From: Shimia sp049116215
Lineage (GTDB): Bacteria; Pseudomonadota; Alphaproteobacteria; Rhodobacterales; Rhodobacteraceae
Assembly (NCBI RefSeq): GCF_049116215.1
Contig: NZ_JAGDZB010000001.1
Span: forward strand, 434,001 to 498,000
Direction: 5' to 3'
Length of the DNA: 64,000 bases
The translations under genes and the position numbers were made by a program. This document shows, one piece after another, positions 25,234 through 33,021 of the stretch (within the stretch, counting starts at the first letter, position 1; the number at the start of each line of letters is the position of its first letter). The notes beneath the pieces were generated by a model. It was given only the letters and a program-made list of their open reading frames with translations. It had not been told where the DNA came from and did no database searches.

Positions 25234-25265
25234 GGGCAGAGCGGACACCCGCTCTGCCCTCTTTT
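25234..25265 (+). terminator. Intercistronic attenuator between tctC and tctB
   Basis: A perfect 11-base stem (GGGCAGAGCGG with CCGCTCTGCCC, loop ACAC) is followed by TCTTTT. It looks like a full terminator placed inside the operon. The usual reason is to express the binding protein more strongly than the membrane subunits. Confidence 0.85.
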
Positions 25266-25283
25266 AAAAGGGAGGGGAGCTTC

Positions 25284-25766
25284 ATGGCTCTGGATCGCTG
25301 GATCGCACTGATACTGCTGGGCATTTGTATGGCTTATGGCTACGCCGCCTGGTTCACGATGGATGGCAGTCTTGCCCCGTTCATGAAACGCAACCCGATT
25401 TGGCCAAGCACATTTCCAAAAGTGCTGTCCATCCTTGGCATGATTGCTTCGCTTATCATTCTACTGGGGCTTGAGAAAAGCGAAGCCAAAGAGGCGGAAA
25501 TCGATTACCGCCGTCTGACCGAATACAAACTGGGTCAAGCCATTCTGTTGCTTGGCCTCATGGTGGCTTACGCGCTGCTGCTGCGTCCGGCTGGCTTTAT
25601 CTTCTCGACCTCCGGCTTCCTCATCCTTGGCTCCTTCATTCTGGGCGAGCGCAAGTTCCAGTTCATGGTGCCCATCGCTCTCGTGGCGACATTCTCTGTT
25701 TGGTACCTCGTTCAAGAAGTTCTCGGCATCTACCTGCGGCCGCTGCCTGGCTTTCTGGGAGGCTGA
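25284..25766 (+). CDS. tctB: Tripartite tricarboxylate transporter small subunit TctB
   Basis: A 160-residue inner-membrane protein with about four transmembrane helices (first WIALILLGICMAYGYAAWF; second VLSILGMIASLIILLGL; then a C-terminal pair including GLMVAYALLLRPAGFIFSTSGFLILGSFILG). It pairs with TctA in secondary carboxylate uptake. GGAGGGGAG lies just upstream. It ends with the motif VQEVLGIYLRPLPGFLGG, which recurs in the next small gene. Confidence 0.9.
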   Translation: MALDRWIALILLGICMAYGYAAWFTMDGSLAPFMKRNPIWPSTFPKVLSILGMIASLIILLGLEKSEAKEAEIDYRRLTEYKLGQAILLLGLMVAYALLLRPAGFIFSTSGFLILGSFILGERKFQFMVPIALVATFSVWYLVQEVLGIYLRPLPGFLGG

Positions 25767-25767
25767 G

Positions 25768-26001
25768 ATGTTTAGCGAACCGTCCGTTGTTTCACTACAA
25801 TTTGTCCTGATGCTGATTGGTGGCGGCCTTGTGCTCTTTTCCACCGCAGCGTTTGTGATCATCGGCTCCCTCCTGATGGGTGCCGGAAAATGGCACATCA
25901 CCGCGATTGTGATGCTCATGGCCATCTTCATTCTTTGGACCCTTGTTCAGCACACGCTGGGCATCAACTTGCGCCCCTTTGGCGCCAACTTTGGAGGCTG
26001 A
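25768..26001 (+). CDS. 77-residue membrane protein resembling the C-terminal half of TctB
   Basis: Starts one base after the tctB stop and ends one base before tctA. ATG 25768 follows GGAGGCTGAG, the same context that precedes tctA. The 77 residues hold two hydrophobic segments (FVLMLIGGGLVLFSTAAFVIIGSLLMG and ITAIVMLMAIFILWTLV). The end, LVQHTLGINLRPFGANFGG, lines up with LVQEVLGIYLRPLPGFLGG at the end of the preceding TctB, and FSTAAFVIIGSLLMG lines up with FSTSGFLILGSFILG. This is a half-length paralogue retained between the two canonical membrane genes. Its role could be a second TctB-like helix pair completing the complex; no function is known to me. Confidence 0.82.
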   Translation: MFSEPSVVSLQFVLMLIGGGLVLFSTAAFVIIGSLLMGAGKWHITAIVMLMAIFILWTLVQHTLGINLRPFGANFGG

Positions 26002-26002
26002 C

Positions 26003-27517
26003 ATGCTCGAAGGACTTCTGATCGGCCTGCAAACGGCCTTTTCCCTACAAAACCTATTGATGGTCATTGGTGGCTGTTTGATTGGTACCTTTATCGGCAT
26101 GTTGCCGGGCCTTGGCCCGATGTCGATCATCGCCATTATGATCCCTGTGGCCATATCCATGGGCGACCCATCTGCCGCACTGATCTTGCTGGCAGGTGTG
26201 TACTACGGCGCCATCTTTGGCGGCTCGACTTCCTCGATCCTGCTGAACGCGCCGGGGGTCGCGGGCACCGTGGCTTCAAGCTTTGATGGCTACCCGATGG
26301 CCAAAAAAGGCAAAGCTGGCAAGGCGCTGACAATCGCTGCGATTGCTTCTTTTGCCGGCGGCACCATTGGCGCGCTGCTGCTGATGATCTTTGCCCCCGC
26401 ACTGTCCTCCGTCGCGCTGCTGTTCCACTCTGCTGAATACTTTGCCCTGATGGTTGTTGGCCTCTCCGCCATCGCCGCCTTTGCGGGCACCGGCCAAGTG
26501 GCCAAAGCGCTGATGATGACGCTGCTGGGCCTGATGATGGCCACCGTTGGCGAAGGCGCGCTGTTCAACATGCCTCGCTTCACCATGGGCATCATGGATC
26601 TGCAATCCGGCTTTGGCTTTATCACTCTGGCTATGGCAATGTTCGCTCTGCCTGAAGCGCTCTTTCTTGTCCTGAAACCGCGTACTATGGGCGAGAGCAA
26701 CAGTGGCGAAATCAAAGACCTGCGCATCACCGGCTCAGAAGCAAAATCCATCGCGCCAGTGATTGGTCGTCAGTCGATCCAAGGCTTCTTCATCGGGGTT
26801 CTGCCCGGTGCAGGCGCCACCATCGCCTCCTTCCTGGGCTATGCGGTTGAGCGCAACATCGCCCCGAAAGAAGAACAAGAACAGTTTGGGAAAGGCTCTA
26901 TCAAGGGCCTGGCGGCCCCGGAAACAGCCAACAACGCAGCTTGCACTGGCTCCTTTGTGCCGCTGCTGACGTTGGGCATCCCTGGTTCCGGGACCACTGC
27001 AATTTTGCTCGGCGCACTGATTGCTCTGAACGTCACACCAGGCCCCCGCCTGATGATCGACGAGCCTCAGGTGTTCTGGGCGGTGATCATGTCCATGTTC
27101 ATCGGCAACCTTGTGTTGTTGATCCTGAATCTGCCACTGATCCCATACATCGCCAAAGTGCTGGCTGTGCCGCGCAACTATCTGATCCCCTTCATCCTGT
27201 TCTTTACCCTGATGGGGGCCTACATCGGTCAGAACAACGCCACCGAGCTTCTTTTGCTGGTTGGCTTCGGGGTTTGTGCCACCGCTCTGCGCTTTGCCGA
27301 CTATCCGCTGGCACCTTTGCTGATCGGCTTCATCTTGGGCGGCATGCTGGAAGACAACTTCTCCCGCTCCATGCAGCTTTATGATGGCATTGCCTTTATC
27401 TGGGAGCGCCCGATGACCCTCGGCCTTCTGGTGATCGCACTGATCCTCGTGGCGCTGCCAAGCTATCGGGCACGTCGGGCTAAACTCCGCGCCGCTGGCG
27501 TCGCTGACGGCGACTAA
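26003..27517 (+). CDS. tctA: Tripartite tricarboxylate transporter large permease TctA
   Basis: A 504-residue inner-membrane protein, the main transport channel of the TTT family. It carries the TctA signatures GMLPGLGPMSIIAIMIPV near the N-terminus, YYGAIFGGSTSSILLNAPG and, in the second half, GVLPGAGATIASFLGYAVE with PLLTLGIPGSGTTAILLGALIALNVTPGP. The repeated motif halves give the usual inverted pseudo-symmetry. GGAGGCTGAC precedes ATG 26003. It is the last gene of the tct operon before a terminator. Confidence 0.95.
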   Translation: MLEGLLIGLQTAFSLQNLLMVIGGCLIGTFIGMLPGLGPMSIIAIMIPVAISMGDPSAALILLAGVYYGAIFGGSTSSILLNAPGVAGTVASSFDGYPMAKKGKAGKALTIAAIASFAGGTIGALLLMIFAPALSSVALLFHSAEYFALMVVGLSAIAAFAGTGQVAKALMMTLLGLMMATVGEGALFNMPRFTMGIMDLQSGFGFITLAMAMFALPEALFLVLKPRTMGESNSGEIKDLRITGSEAKSIAPVIGRQSIQGFFIGVLPGAGATIASFLGYAVERNIAPKEEQEQFGKGSIKGLAAPETANNAACTGSFVPLLTLGIPGSGTTAILLGALIALNVTPGPRLMIDEPQVFWAVIMSMFIGNLVLLILNLPLIPYIAKVLAVPRNYLIPFILFFTLMGAYIGQNNATELLLLVGFGVCATALRFADYPLAPLLIGFILGGMLEDNFSRSMQLYDGIAFIWERPMTLGLLVIALILVALPSYRARRAKLRAAGVADGD

Positions 27518-27565
27518 CACCAGCACAAGAACACGCGGGACGGCTCCTCCACCCCCGCGTTCAGG

Positions 27566-27604
27566 AAGGCCATCAGATCGCGTGGGTCTGGTGGCCTTTT
27601 TATT
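27566..27604 (+). terminator. Rho-independent terminator of the tct operon
   Basis: AAGGCCATCAGA pairs with TCTG-GTGGCCTT (7-base outer stem plus a second 4-base pair set) and runs into TTTTTATTTT, about 50 bases past the tctA stop. Confidence 0.85.
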
Positions 27605-27692
27605 TTGAGCCGTTTTTCTCTTCCGCTAAATTGACAGAGTGATGGCAATCCGATAGGTCGCCGCCCTCACCCCTAAATGAGAGGTCAAAGGC

Positions 27693-28607
27693 ATGGGACG
27701 CAAACGCAAGGGTCGCGATATTTCAGGCTGGCTTGTGGTCGACAAACCTGCAGGCATCACATCGACCTCCGTGGTGAACAAAGTCCGCTGGGCGTTTAAC
27801 GCCAAGAAAGCGGGCCACGCAGGCACGTTGGATCCCGATGCCACCGGCGTGCTCGCCGTGGCCCTAGGCGAAGCCACCAAAACCGTGCCCTATATCACCG
27901 ACGCCTTGAAAGCCTACACTTTCACTGTGCGCTTGGGGCAGGCCACCAATACCGACGACGCCGAAGGGGAAGTGATCGCCCAGTCAGACAAACGCCCAAC
28001 GGATGATGAGATCAAAGCGGCGTTGGGTCAGTTTGTCGGCGACATCATGCAGGTGCCGCCTAAATTCTCTGCGGTGAAAGTCGACGGCGAACGCGCCTAC
28101 AAACTCGCGCGTGACGGTGAAGACCTTGAACTGGCCGCCCGCCCGCTGTGGGTCGGAGAGCTGGTGATGACGGATCGCGAAGACGAAGACCACGTCACGC
28201 TGGAAATGACCTGCGGCAAAGGTGGTTACGTGCGCTCCATCGCCCGCGATTTGGGCAAAGTATTGGGGTGTCACGGCCATGTGCGCGAGCTGCGCCGGAT
28301 TTGGTCCGGTCCGTTTGATGCAGCCGATGGACTGACCATCGCGCAGATTGACGAGATGGCGAAACAGCCAGAACTCGACACCTACCTACGCCCGCTTGAG
28401 CAGGGTCTTGAAGACCTGCCCGAAGTGAAAGCCACCGCCGAAGGCACCGTACGCCTGCGCAATGGCAACCCGGGCATGGTTCTGGCGTCCGACGTTGAGT
28501 ATGGCGAAGAATGCTGGGCCAGCTTTGACGGCGAAGCCGTGGCCGTTGGCCGTTTCAAAGCCGGGGAATTGCACCCCAGCCGTGTGTTTGTGAAGCCAGA
28601 GGGCTAA
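27693..28607 (+). CDS. truB: tRNA pseudouridine(55) synthase
   Basis: Converts U55 of tRNAs to pseudouridine. The 304 residues contain the catalytic aspartate in the motif AGHAGTLDPDATGVLAVALGEATK, plus GWLVVDKPAGITST near the start and VPPKFSAVKVDGERAYKLAR and CGKGGYVRSIARDLG later. It follows the tct terminator and is codirectional with rpsO further on. Its stop directly abuts the stop of the convergent RTX-repeat gene, without any gap. Confidence 0.97.
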   Translation: MGRKRKGRDISGWLVVDKPAGITSTSVVNKVRWAFNAKKAGHAGTLDPDATGVLAVALGEATKTVPYITDALKAYTFTVRLGQATNTDDAEGEVIAQSDKRPTDDEIKAALGQFVGDIMQVPPKFSAVKVDGERAYKLARDGEDLELAARPLWVGELVMTDREDEDHVTLEMTCGKGGYVRSIARDLGKVLGCHGHVRELRRIWSGPFDAADGLTIAQIDEMAKQPELDTYLRPLEQGLEDLPEVKATAEGTVRLRNGNPGMVLASDVEYGEECWASFDGEAVAVGRFKAGELHPSRVFVKPEG

Positions 28608-30011
28608 TCAGGCGACCATGCCGCCATTGCCATTGGCGTCATACATGTCCTGCGGGGTCATGCCGCTAAACAGAATGTCCGCCGCCTGGCCCTGCTCGGC
28701 TGTGATCGGATCACCATTGGCATCCAGCCAGACTTCCGGCAGGTCATAGTTGTCCGCCGCATCCTGATTGCTGAACGCCACGGTTGCCCCGGTCTGATCG
28801 CCGTTGAGCACCAGTAGTGGGTGCCCGCCCAGCGTCAGCGTGGTCTCATCCGCATCAGCGTCATAGTTGCTGTCAAACCCGTCCGCGGCTTCGGCTACGG
28901 TGAAATACTCGTTGTCCGCATTCTGGAAGCCGGCACCAAACGGTCCATCCAGACCAAAGCTGATGACCAGTTTGTCTTCACCCGGCGCAAAATCGGTGAT
29001 CTCGGTCACGCTGTCATACGCGCCTGCAAAGGCCTCAAACGTATCCGCGTCTGCACCCCCGGTCGCCACATTGCCAGACCCGAGCCACAGCACATCCTCA
29101 CCGGCCCCACCGGACAGGGTATCCCCCGCGCCAAGGCGGTTTAAATGCCCCGGTTCATGGTTCCACTCGGCGCCATAGAACACGCTGCCGCTGCCACTAA
29201 AGATGTCATCATCCCCCGCACCACCTTGCAGATCATCCGCACCAGCCTCACCAAAGATGCGGTCATCGCTGTCATCGCCAATCAGCGTGTCACCCCCGGC
29301 ACCGCCGCGCAGTGCGTCCGCCACATAAGGCTTGTCCTGAATGGTATAGTCGCGGCTCCACTCAGCTTGAACCTCGCTGTCATGGGCGTCGCCATCTGTG
29401 TTTTGGAACACCACCGACAGGCTTTCGCCATCCGTCAACGAGGCCCCTGGAAGGTCAATCCGCACATCGCCGGTGTCCGCATCCCGCAACGCAAGCCCAT
29501 TGTCCTCTTGCGTCAGGACAAAGTTGCCGGAAGACCCATCCACCGGGCTCTCGTAATTGCGCAGCACCAGCATGTCTTCCGAGGCGTCAAAATCTTCTAT
29601 GCGGCCCACAACCTCATTGTCGGCCTCTAAGAAAAACGTGTCAGCCCCCGCACCGCCGTTGGCCAGATTGCCGGCTGAGACAAACAGGTCGTCATCGCCT
29701 TCGCCGCCTTCGAGGTAATCATCATCCCAGGCGTTGCCGACAATCGTGTCATCGCCCTCAACGCCGTACAGGCGGTCATCAACATCCACGTCACCAAACA
29801 GGAACTGCGAGATCGGGTCGCCAACCGGCTCCTGCTCTTCGTCTGGTTCCTCTTCCGTCGACGGCTTCGCACCCTGCGCATCCGCGCTGTCGTCGCGTTC
29901 ATCGTCAGACGTTGTGCTGTCGTCCTCGGCTTCGGTGTCATCGGTCACACCGACCATCGTGCCAACAGCTGCGCCTGCCGCAAGCAGGCCTAAAAAGAAT
30001 AGAAACGGCAT
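28608..30011 (-). CDS. RTX-repeat (hemolysin-type calcium-binding) protein
   Basis: A 467-residue acidic protein. It has an N-terminal hydrophobic segment (MPFLFFLGLLAAGAAVGTMVG), then an extremely acidic linker of about 45 residues (TDDTEAEDDSTTSDDERDD...). Two blocks of glycine-aspartate nonapeptides follow (LEGGEGDDDLF, LRGGAGGDTLIGDDSDDRIFG, LQGGAGDDDIFSGSG, LSGGAGEDVLWLGSG), which bind calcium in parallel beta-rolls. Between them are the IEDFDASEDMLVLRNY and ITDFAPGEDKLVISF linkers common in RTX proteins. No adjacent type I secretion genes are seen. It could be anchored or exported by a system encoded elsewhere. Function unknown. Confidence 0.85.
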   Translation of the reverse strand: MPFLFFLGLLAAGAAVGTMVGVTDDTEAEDDSTTSDDERDDSADAQGAKPSTEEEPDEEQEPVGDPISQFLFGDVDVDDRLYGVEGDDTIVGNAWDDDYLEGGEGDDDLFVSAGNLANGGAGADTFFLEADNEVVGRIEDFDASEDMLVLRNYESPVDGSSGNFVLTQEDNGLALRDADTGDVRIDLPGASLTDGESLSVVFQNTDGDAHDSEVQAEWSRDYTIQDKPYVADALRGGAGGDTLIGDDSDDRIFGEAGADDLQGGAGDDDIFSGSGSVFYGAEWNHEPGHLNRLGAGDTLSGGAGEDVLWLGSGNVATGGADADTFEAFAGAYDSVTEITDFAPGEDKLVISFGLDGPFGAGFQNADNEYFTVAEAADGFDSNYDADADETTLTLGGHPLLVLNGDQTGATVAFSNQDAADNYDLPEVWLDANGDPITAEQGQAADILFSGMTPQDMYDANGNGGMVA

Positions 30012-30135
30012 CTCACCACCTCACCAATCAGCCGAATAAACCCCAGACGGCTGTAATCCCAAGTCTCAGGAATAAGAAGGAGAGGCTTCAAAATCAAACG
30101 TTTGACTCTGCGTTGGTTAATCATAAGTAGACAGA

Positions 30136-30645
30136 ATGATCGAACGCCACTTCCAAAAAGATGACGCCACCAGCTCCGCTCTCTATTCAGAGTGTGAGAC
30201 CTACCGCTATGCACTGACCCGTGTCTGGGACAATAATGCTGCCAAAGTGCTCTTCATCATGCTGAACCCGTCCAAAGCAACCGAGCGCCAAAACGACCCC
30301 ACCATTGAGCGCTGCGAACGCCGGGCGCGTGCCCTGGGATATGGCGGTTTTCGCGCAGTGAACATTTTTGCACTGCGTGAAACCGATCCCAAAAAGATGC
30401 GCCAACACAAGGCCCCTGCCGGACCAGACAACGACGCGGTTGTTGCGCAAAGCTGCCTCTGGGCAGATGACATTCTCGCGGCATGGGGCGCCCATGGCGA
30501 CCACCTCTCGCGCGGCTTTGAGATGCGCGACGTTTTGAAGGCCACCGGCCAGACCATCAAATGCCTCGGCGTGACCAAGGCGGGTCACCCACGCCACCCG
30601 CTTTACATTTCCTACGCCACACAGCCCGAAATTTGGCCACTCTGA
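30136..30645 (+). CDS. DUF1643 family protein
   Basis: A 169-residue soluble protein. Family marks are YRYALTRVWDN, KVLFIMLNPSKATERQNDPTIERCERRARALGYGGFRAVNIFALRETDP, and the C-terminal CLGVTKAGHPRHPLYI. The family is widespread, without an agreed function. There is no good Shine-Dalgarno sequence before ATG 30136. It is codirectional with rpsO. In some bacteria members lie near restriction or phage genes; here the context says nothing about a role. Confidence 0.85.
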   Translation: MIERHFQKDDATSSALYSECETYRYALTRVWDNNAAKVLFIMLNPSKATERQNDPTIERCERRARALGYGGFRAVNIFALRETDPKKMRQHKAPAGPDNDAVVAQSCLWADDILAAWGAHGDHLSRGFEMRDVLKATGQTIKCLGVTKAGHPRHPLYISYATQPEIWPL

Positions 30646-30805
30646 GAGCACCAAAGTGCACGTTAACGCCTTGGCCCTTTTCTTTTGGGCCGTTTGCGAC
30701 TACATACGCCCATCTTCCAAGGGATTCTCTTGGGAGGCATCTCTATGGACCTTGCTGGACGACATCCCGGCTTGTGCCCGAAACCCTTTTGAATAGGAGA
30801 CCCCG

Positions 30806-31075
30806 ATGTCGATCACTGTTGAAGAAAAAAACCGCCTGATGAAAGAATTCGCAACCAAAGAAGGTGACACCGGTTCTCCGGAAGTCCAGGTTGCGATCCT
30901 GACATCCCGCATCAACACCCTGACCGAGCACTTCAAAACCCACAAGAAGGACAACCACGGTCGTCGTGGCCTTCTGAAAATGGTTGCTCTGCGTCGTAAG
31001 CTGCTGGACTACACCAAAGGCAAAGACGAAGCACGCTATCAGGACCTGATCAAGCGTCTGGGCATCCGTCGCTAA
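30806..31075 (+). CDS. rpsO: 30S ribosomal protein S15
   Basis: An 89-residue primary 16S-binding protein. The sequence has the S15 features FATKEGDTGSPEVQ, VAILTSRINTLTEHF, HKKDNHGRRGLLKMVALRRKLLDY and the C-terminal YQDLIKRLGIRR. AATAGGAGACC precedes the start. A leader of about 160 bases upstream contains GGCCC/GGGCC (30673-30677 and 30687-30691) and may hold the S15 autoregulatory RNA; this is inference. A clear terminator follows. Confidence 0.98.
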   Translation: MSITVEEKNRLMKEFATKEGDTGSPEVQVAILTSRINTLTEHFKTHKKDNHGRRGLLKMVALRRKLLDYTKGKDEARYQDLIKRLGIRR

Positions 31076-31098
31076 GACGCCGCCACAGTTTGATTTCC

Positions 31099-31129
31099 GA
31101 CCGCGTCCCATCGGGGCGCGGTCTTTTTG
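31099..31129 (+). terminator. Rho-independent terminator of rpsO
   Basis: GACCGCGTCCC pairs with GGGGCGCGGTC (loop ATC, one U-G pair) followed by TTTTTGTTT. Confidence 0.93.
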
Positions 31130-31153
31130 TTTAGGCATCAAGGTTTAAACCGC

Positions 31154-31375
31154 TTATCCAGCCGCCTTGCGATAGTCCTCAACCGGTAGCCCGCCAATTC
31201 CCCAGTCAGCCAAAGCTACCTCATCTATCACGACAAAAGTTGTGGCTGGGTCTTTGTCGAGGACGTCCTGCAAAAGCTGTGACACGCCGGCTATCAACTG
31301 GGCTTTCTGATCCGTACTGGGGCCACGTCCATTAGGCCCTCCCTCACGTGTAACTTTGATGTTCACATAGGGCAT
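31154..31375 (-). CDS. 4-oxalocrotonate tautomerase family enzyme
   Basis: A 73-residue tautomerase. The Pro after the initiator Met is the catalytic base of the family (MPYVNIKVTREGG). Arg residues in TREGGPNGRGPS are placed as in relatives with an insert, and the rest (QKAQLIAGVSQLLQDVLDKDPATTFVVIDEV) is typical. Small tautomerases act on 2-oxo acids from aromatic catabolism or on halogenated acrylates; the substrate here is unknown. It is the third gene of a minus-strand cassette with the NTF2-like and GST genes. Confidence 0.83.
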   Translation of the reverse strand: MPYVNIKVTREGGPNGRGPSTDQKAQLIAGVSQLLQDVLDKDPATTFVVIDEVALADWGIGGLPVEDYRKAAG

Positions 31376-31378
31376 CTT

Positions 31379-31759
31379 TCAGGCCTCCTTTGGCTGATAG
31401 GCAAAAACTTTTGTGACGACCCGCCACGCGCCATCATGGGGAACCAAAGTCAGATGATCCACGTAGTCCCTTCCCATGAGCGCCATCCGACAAGTCACGT
31501 GTGCCAAACGCGGATTGACGAAAGCAATTGAATAGATCTCCTCACGCCTAACATCCCCTCGCTTTGCGGGCGCCACACGCGCATCGATGCGATCCATATA
31601 TTGCTCGAGATCAAGATAGAGCGGATCACCTTCTGTAGCACAGACATAGGCCATTTTTGGGTGAAACACGCCTCTCAACACTTGACTGTCGGCTTCGTGT
31701 AGCCCGAGAAAATAGTCCTGCATCAGCGTCGAGATGTCTTTGAAATCGCCTTTGATCAC
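31379..31759 (-). CDS. NTF2-like (SnoaL-like) domain protein
   Basis: A 126-residue small alpha+beta protein of the NTF2-like superfamily (MIKGDFKDISTLMQDYFLGLHEADSQVL, FHPKMAYVCATEGDPLYLDLEQYMDRIDARV, DGAWRVVTKVFAYQ). Members are enzymes or ligand-binding domains. No active-site residues can be assigned with confidence. It lies 3 bases upstream of the tautomerase gene and 1 base after the GST stop, so the three are likely one transcript. Confidence 0.75.
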   Translation of the reverse strand: MIKGDFKDISTLMQDYFLGLHEADSQVLRGVFHPKMAYVCATEGDPLYLDLEQYMDRIDARVAPAKRGDVRREEIYSIAFVNPRLAHVTCRMALMGRDYVDHLTLVPHDGAWRVVTKVFAYQPKEA

Positions 31760-31760
31760 G

Positions 31761-32366
31761 TCAAAAGCCCTCCCGCTGAAACGCGGCTTTTACTGTCGGG
31801 CGATCCGCAATACGCGCGACAAAATCGGACAGCTTCGGCCAACGGGCGAGGTCAATATCGGTGAAGTTGGCCCAATTCGCCACGACAAAAAGATATGCAT
31901 CAGCAATGGAAAACTGCTCGCCAGTCACATACAATCGACCGTCCTTCAACTCCTTTTCAACTGTGTCGAATTTCTGTGCGACGGCTTGGCGCGCCTTCGC
32001 CTTTTCCTCTGGGCTGCTCGCATCTCGGAACAACGGGCCAAAGGCCTTGTGTAGCTCTGAAGAGGTAAACGTGAGCATCTCCATCATGCGCGCGCGCGCC
32101 ATGGTACCCGGCTTAGGCGCCAAATTGGCTGCCTGATTTCGATCTGCAAGGAACTGCAGAATAGCCGGCCCTTCAGTCAGGATTTCCCCTTCCCCAAGTT
32201 CCAGAACCGGAACATAGCCTTTTGGATTGATTTGCAAGAAATCTTCATCAGAAGCTGTGCGCCCCTCAATGGTATCCACGGCCTCAATGTCAAAAGCCTG
32301 CCCAATCTCCAAAAGCGCAATATGGCTGGCCATCGAACAAGCACCGGGTTTGTAAAAGAGTTTCAT
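31761..32366 (-). CDS. Glutathione S-transferase, beta-like
   Basis: A 201-residue thioredoxin-fold GST. MKLFYKPGACSMASHIALLE carries Cys10, the residue of beta-class GSTs, and NPKGYVPVL supplies the cis-proline glutathione loop. The helical C-terminal domain follows. ATG 32366 has AGAGGAG 8 bases upstream; an in-frame TTG at 32372 is less likely. It is the first gene of the three-gene cassette and divergent from the HxlR gene, which probably represses it. Confidence 0.9.
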   Translation of the reverse strand: MKLFYKPGACSMASHIALLEIGQAFDIEAVDTIEGRTASDEDFLQINPKGYVPVLELGEGEILTEGPAILQFLADRNQAANLAPKPGTMARARMMEMLTFTSSELHKAFGPLFRDASSPEEKAKARQAVAQKFDTVEKELKDGRLYVTGEQFSIADAYLFVVANWANFTDIDLARWPKLSDFVARIADRPTVKAAFQREGF

Positions 32367-32436
32367 CTTCAAGTCTCCTCTGAGTTTTGCAACTTGTGGA
32401 ACTCAGATGGCAGCTACGATTTCCATGGACAACCTA

Positions 32437-32488
32437 GTTACTCTTGGTTACCTAATTATGACGTTACCCCAAAGAAACCAGGTTACCT
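32437..32488. promoter_or_regulatory. Four GTTAC(C) repeats between GST and HxlR genes
   Basis: GTTAC or GTTACC occurs at 32437, 32447, 32463 and 32482. Two copies are identical to eight bases (GGTTACCT at 32446-32453 and 32481-32488). GGTTACC is itself near-palindromic. The cluster lies in the divergent promoter region and ends three bases from the HxlR start. Confidence 0.5.
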
Positions 32489-32491
32489 GCC

Positions 32492-32842
32492 ATGGCACTG
32501 AAAATGAGAAAAAATCAAAGCGAGGCCCCACCAGAGCCCTGCATGTTGACCGAATGCATGGCCGTCATCTCCGGGGCTTGGGCGCCAAACGTTATCTGGT
32601 CTTTACGCGCAGGCCCAAGACGGTTCAGCGAACTGCGCGCGGACATTCCACCGATTTCTGCCAAAGTTCTGTCGACGCGGTTAAGCGAACTGGAAGATCG
32701 AGGCGTTCTTGTACGCCATGTCCGCCCCACTTCGCCGCCCTCCACGGAATATGAGTTGACTGACCTTGGAACCGAATTGTTGCCGGCATTGGACGCAATT
32801 GTTCAAGTGGGACACCGCTTGAAAACCCGAGCTTCAACTTAG
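32492..32842 (+). CDS. HxlR family transcriptional regulator
   Basis: A 116-residue winged-helix regulator: CMLTECMAVISGAWAPNVIWSLRAGPRRFSELR is the family core, SAKVLSTRLSELEDRGVLVRHV is the recognition and wing region, and YELTDLGTELLPALDAI is the C-terminal helix. HxlR proteins often respond to aldehydes or quinones. Here a cysteine at CMLTEC is near the N-terminus. It lies divergent from the GST/NTF2/tautomerase genes and is their probable regulator. Confidence 0.88.
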   Translation: MALKMRKNQSEAPPEPCMLTECMAVISGAWAPNVIWSLRAGPRRFSELRADIPPISAKVLSTRLSELEDRGVLVRHVRPTSPPSTEYELTDLGTELLPALDAIVQVGHRLKTRAST

Positions 32843-32989
32843 CTTACTCTATGGGCACCCATTGTGACCGGGCCGCCAATCACTTTCCTGAGGAACGCCG
32901 CCATTCAACACGGCGTGGATCTACCTTGGGTCTTCCAAAATTCGGTATAGGTGCATCAAACAACTTGCACCCGTCTTCGCAGCATGATT

Positions 32990-33006
32990 GTTATGTTATA
33001 ACATTA
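32990..33006 (+). promoter_or_regulatory. Putative Zur box
   Basis: ATGTTATAACAT at 32993-33004 is a perfect 12-base palindrome inside GTTATGTTATAACATTA. This resembles the alphaproteobacterial Zur motif (TGTTATN-type, AT-rich). It is 18 bases before the CobW start, so zinc limitation would relieve repression. Confidence 0.7.
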
Positions 33007-33021
33007 TTGACGGAGCAGCAT

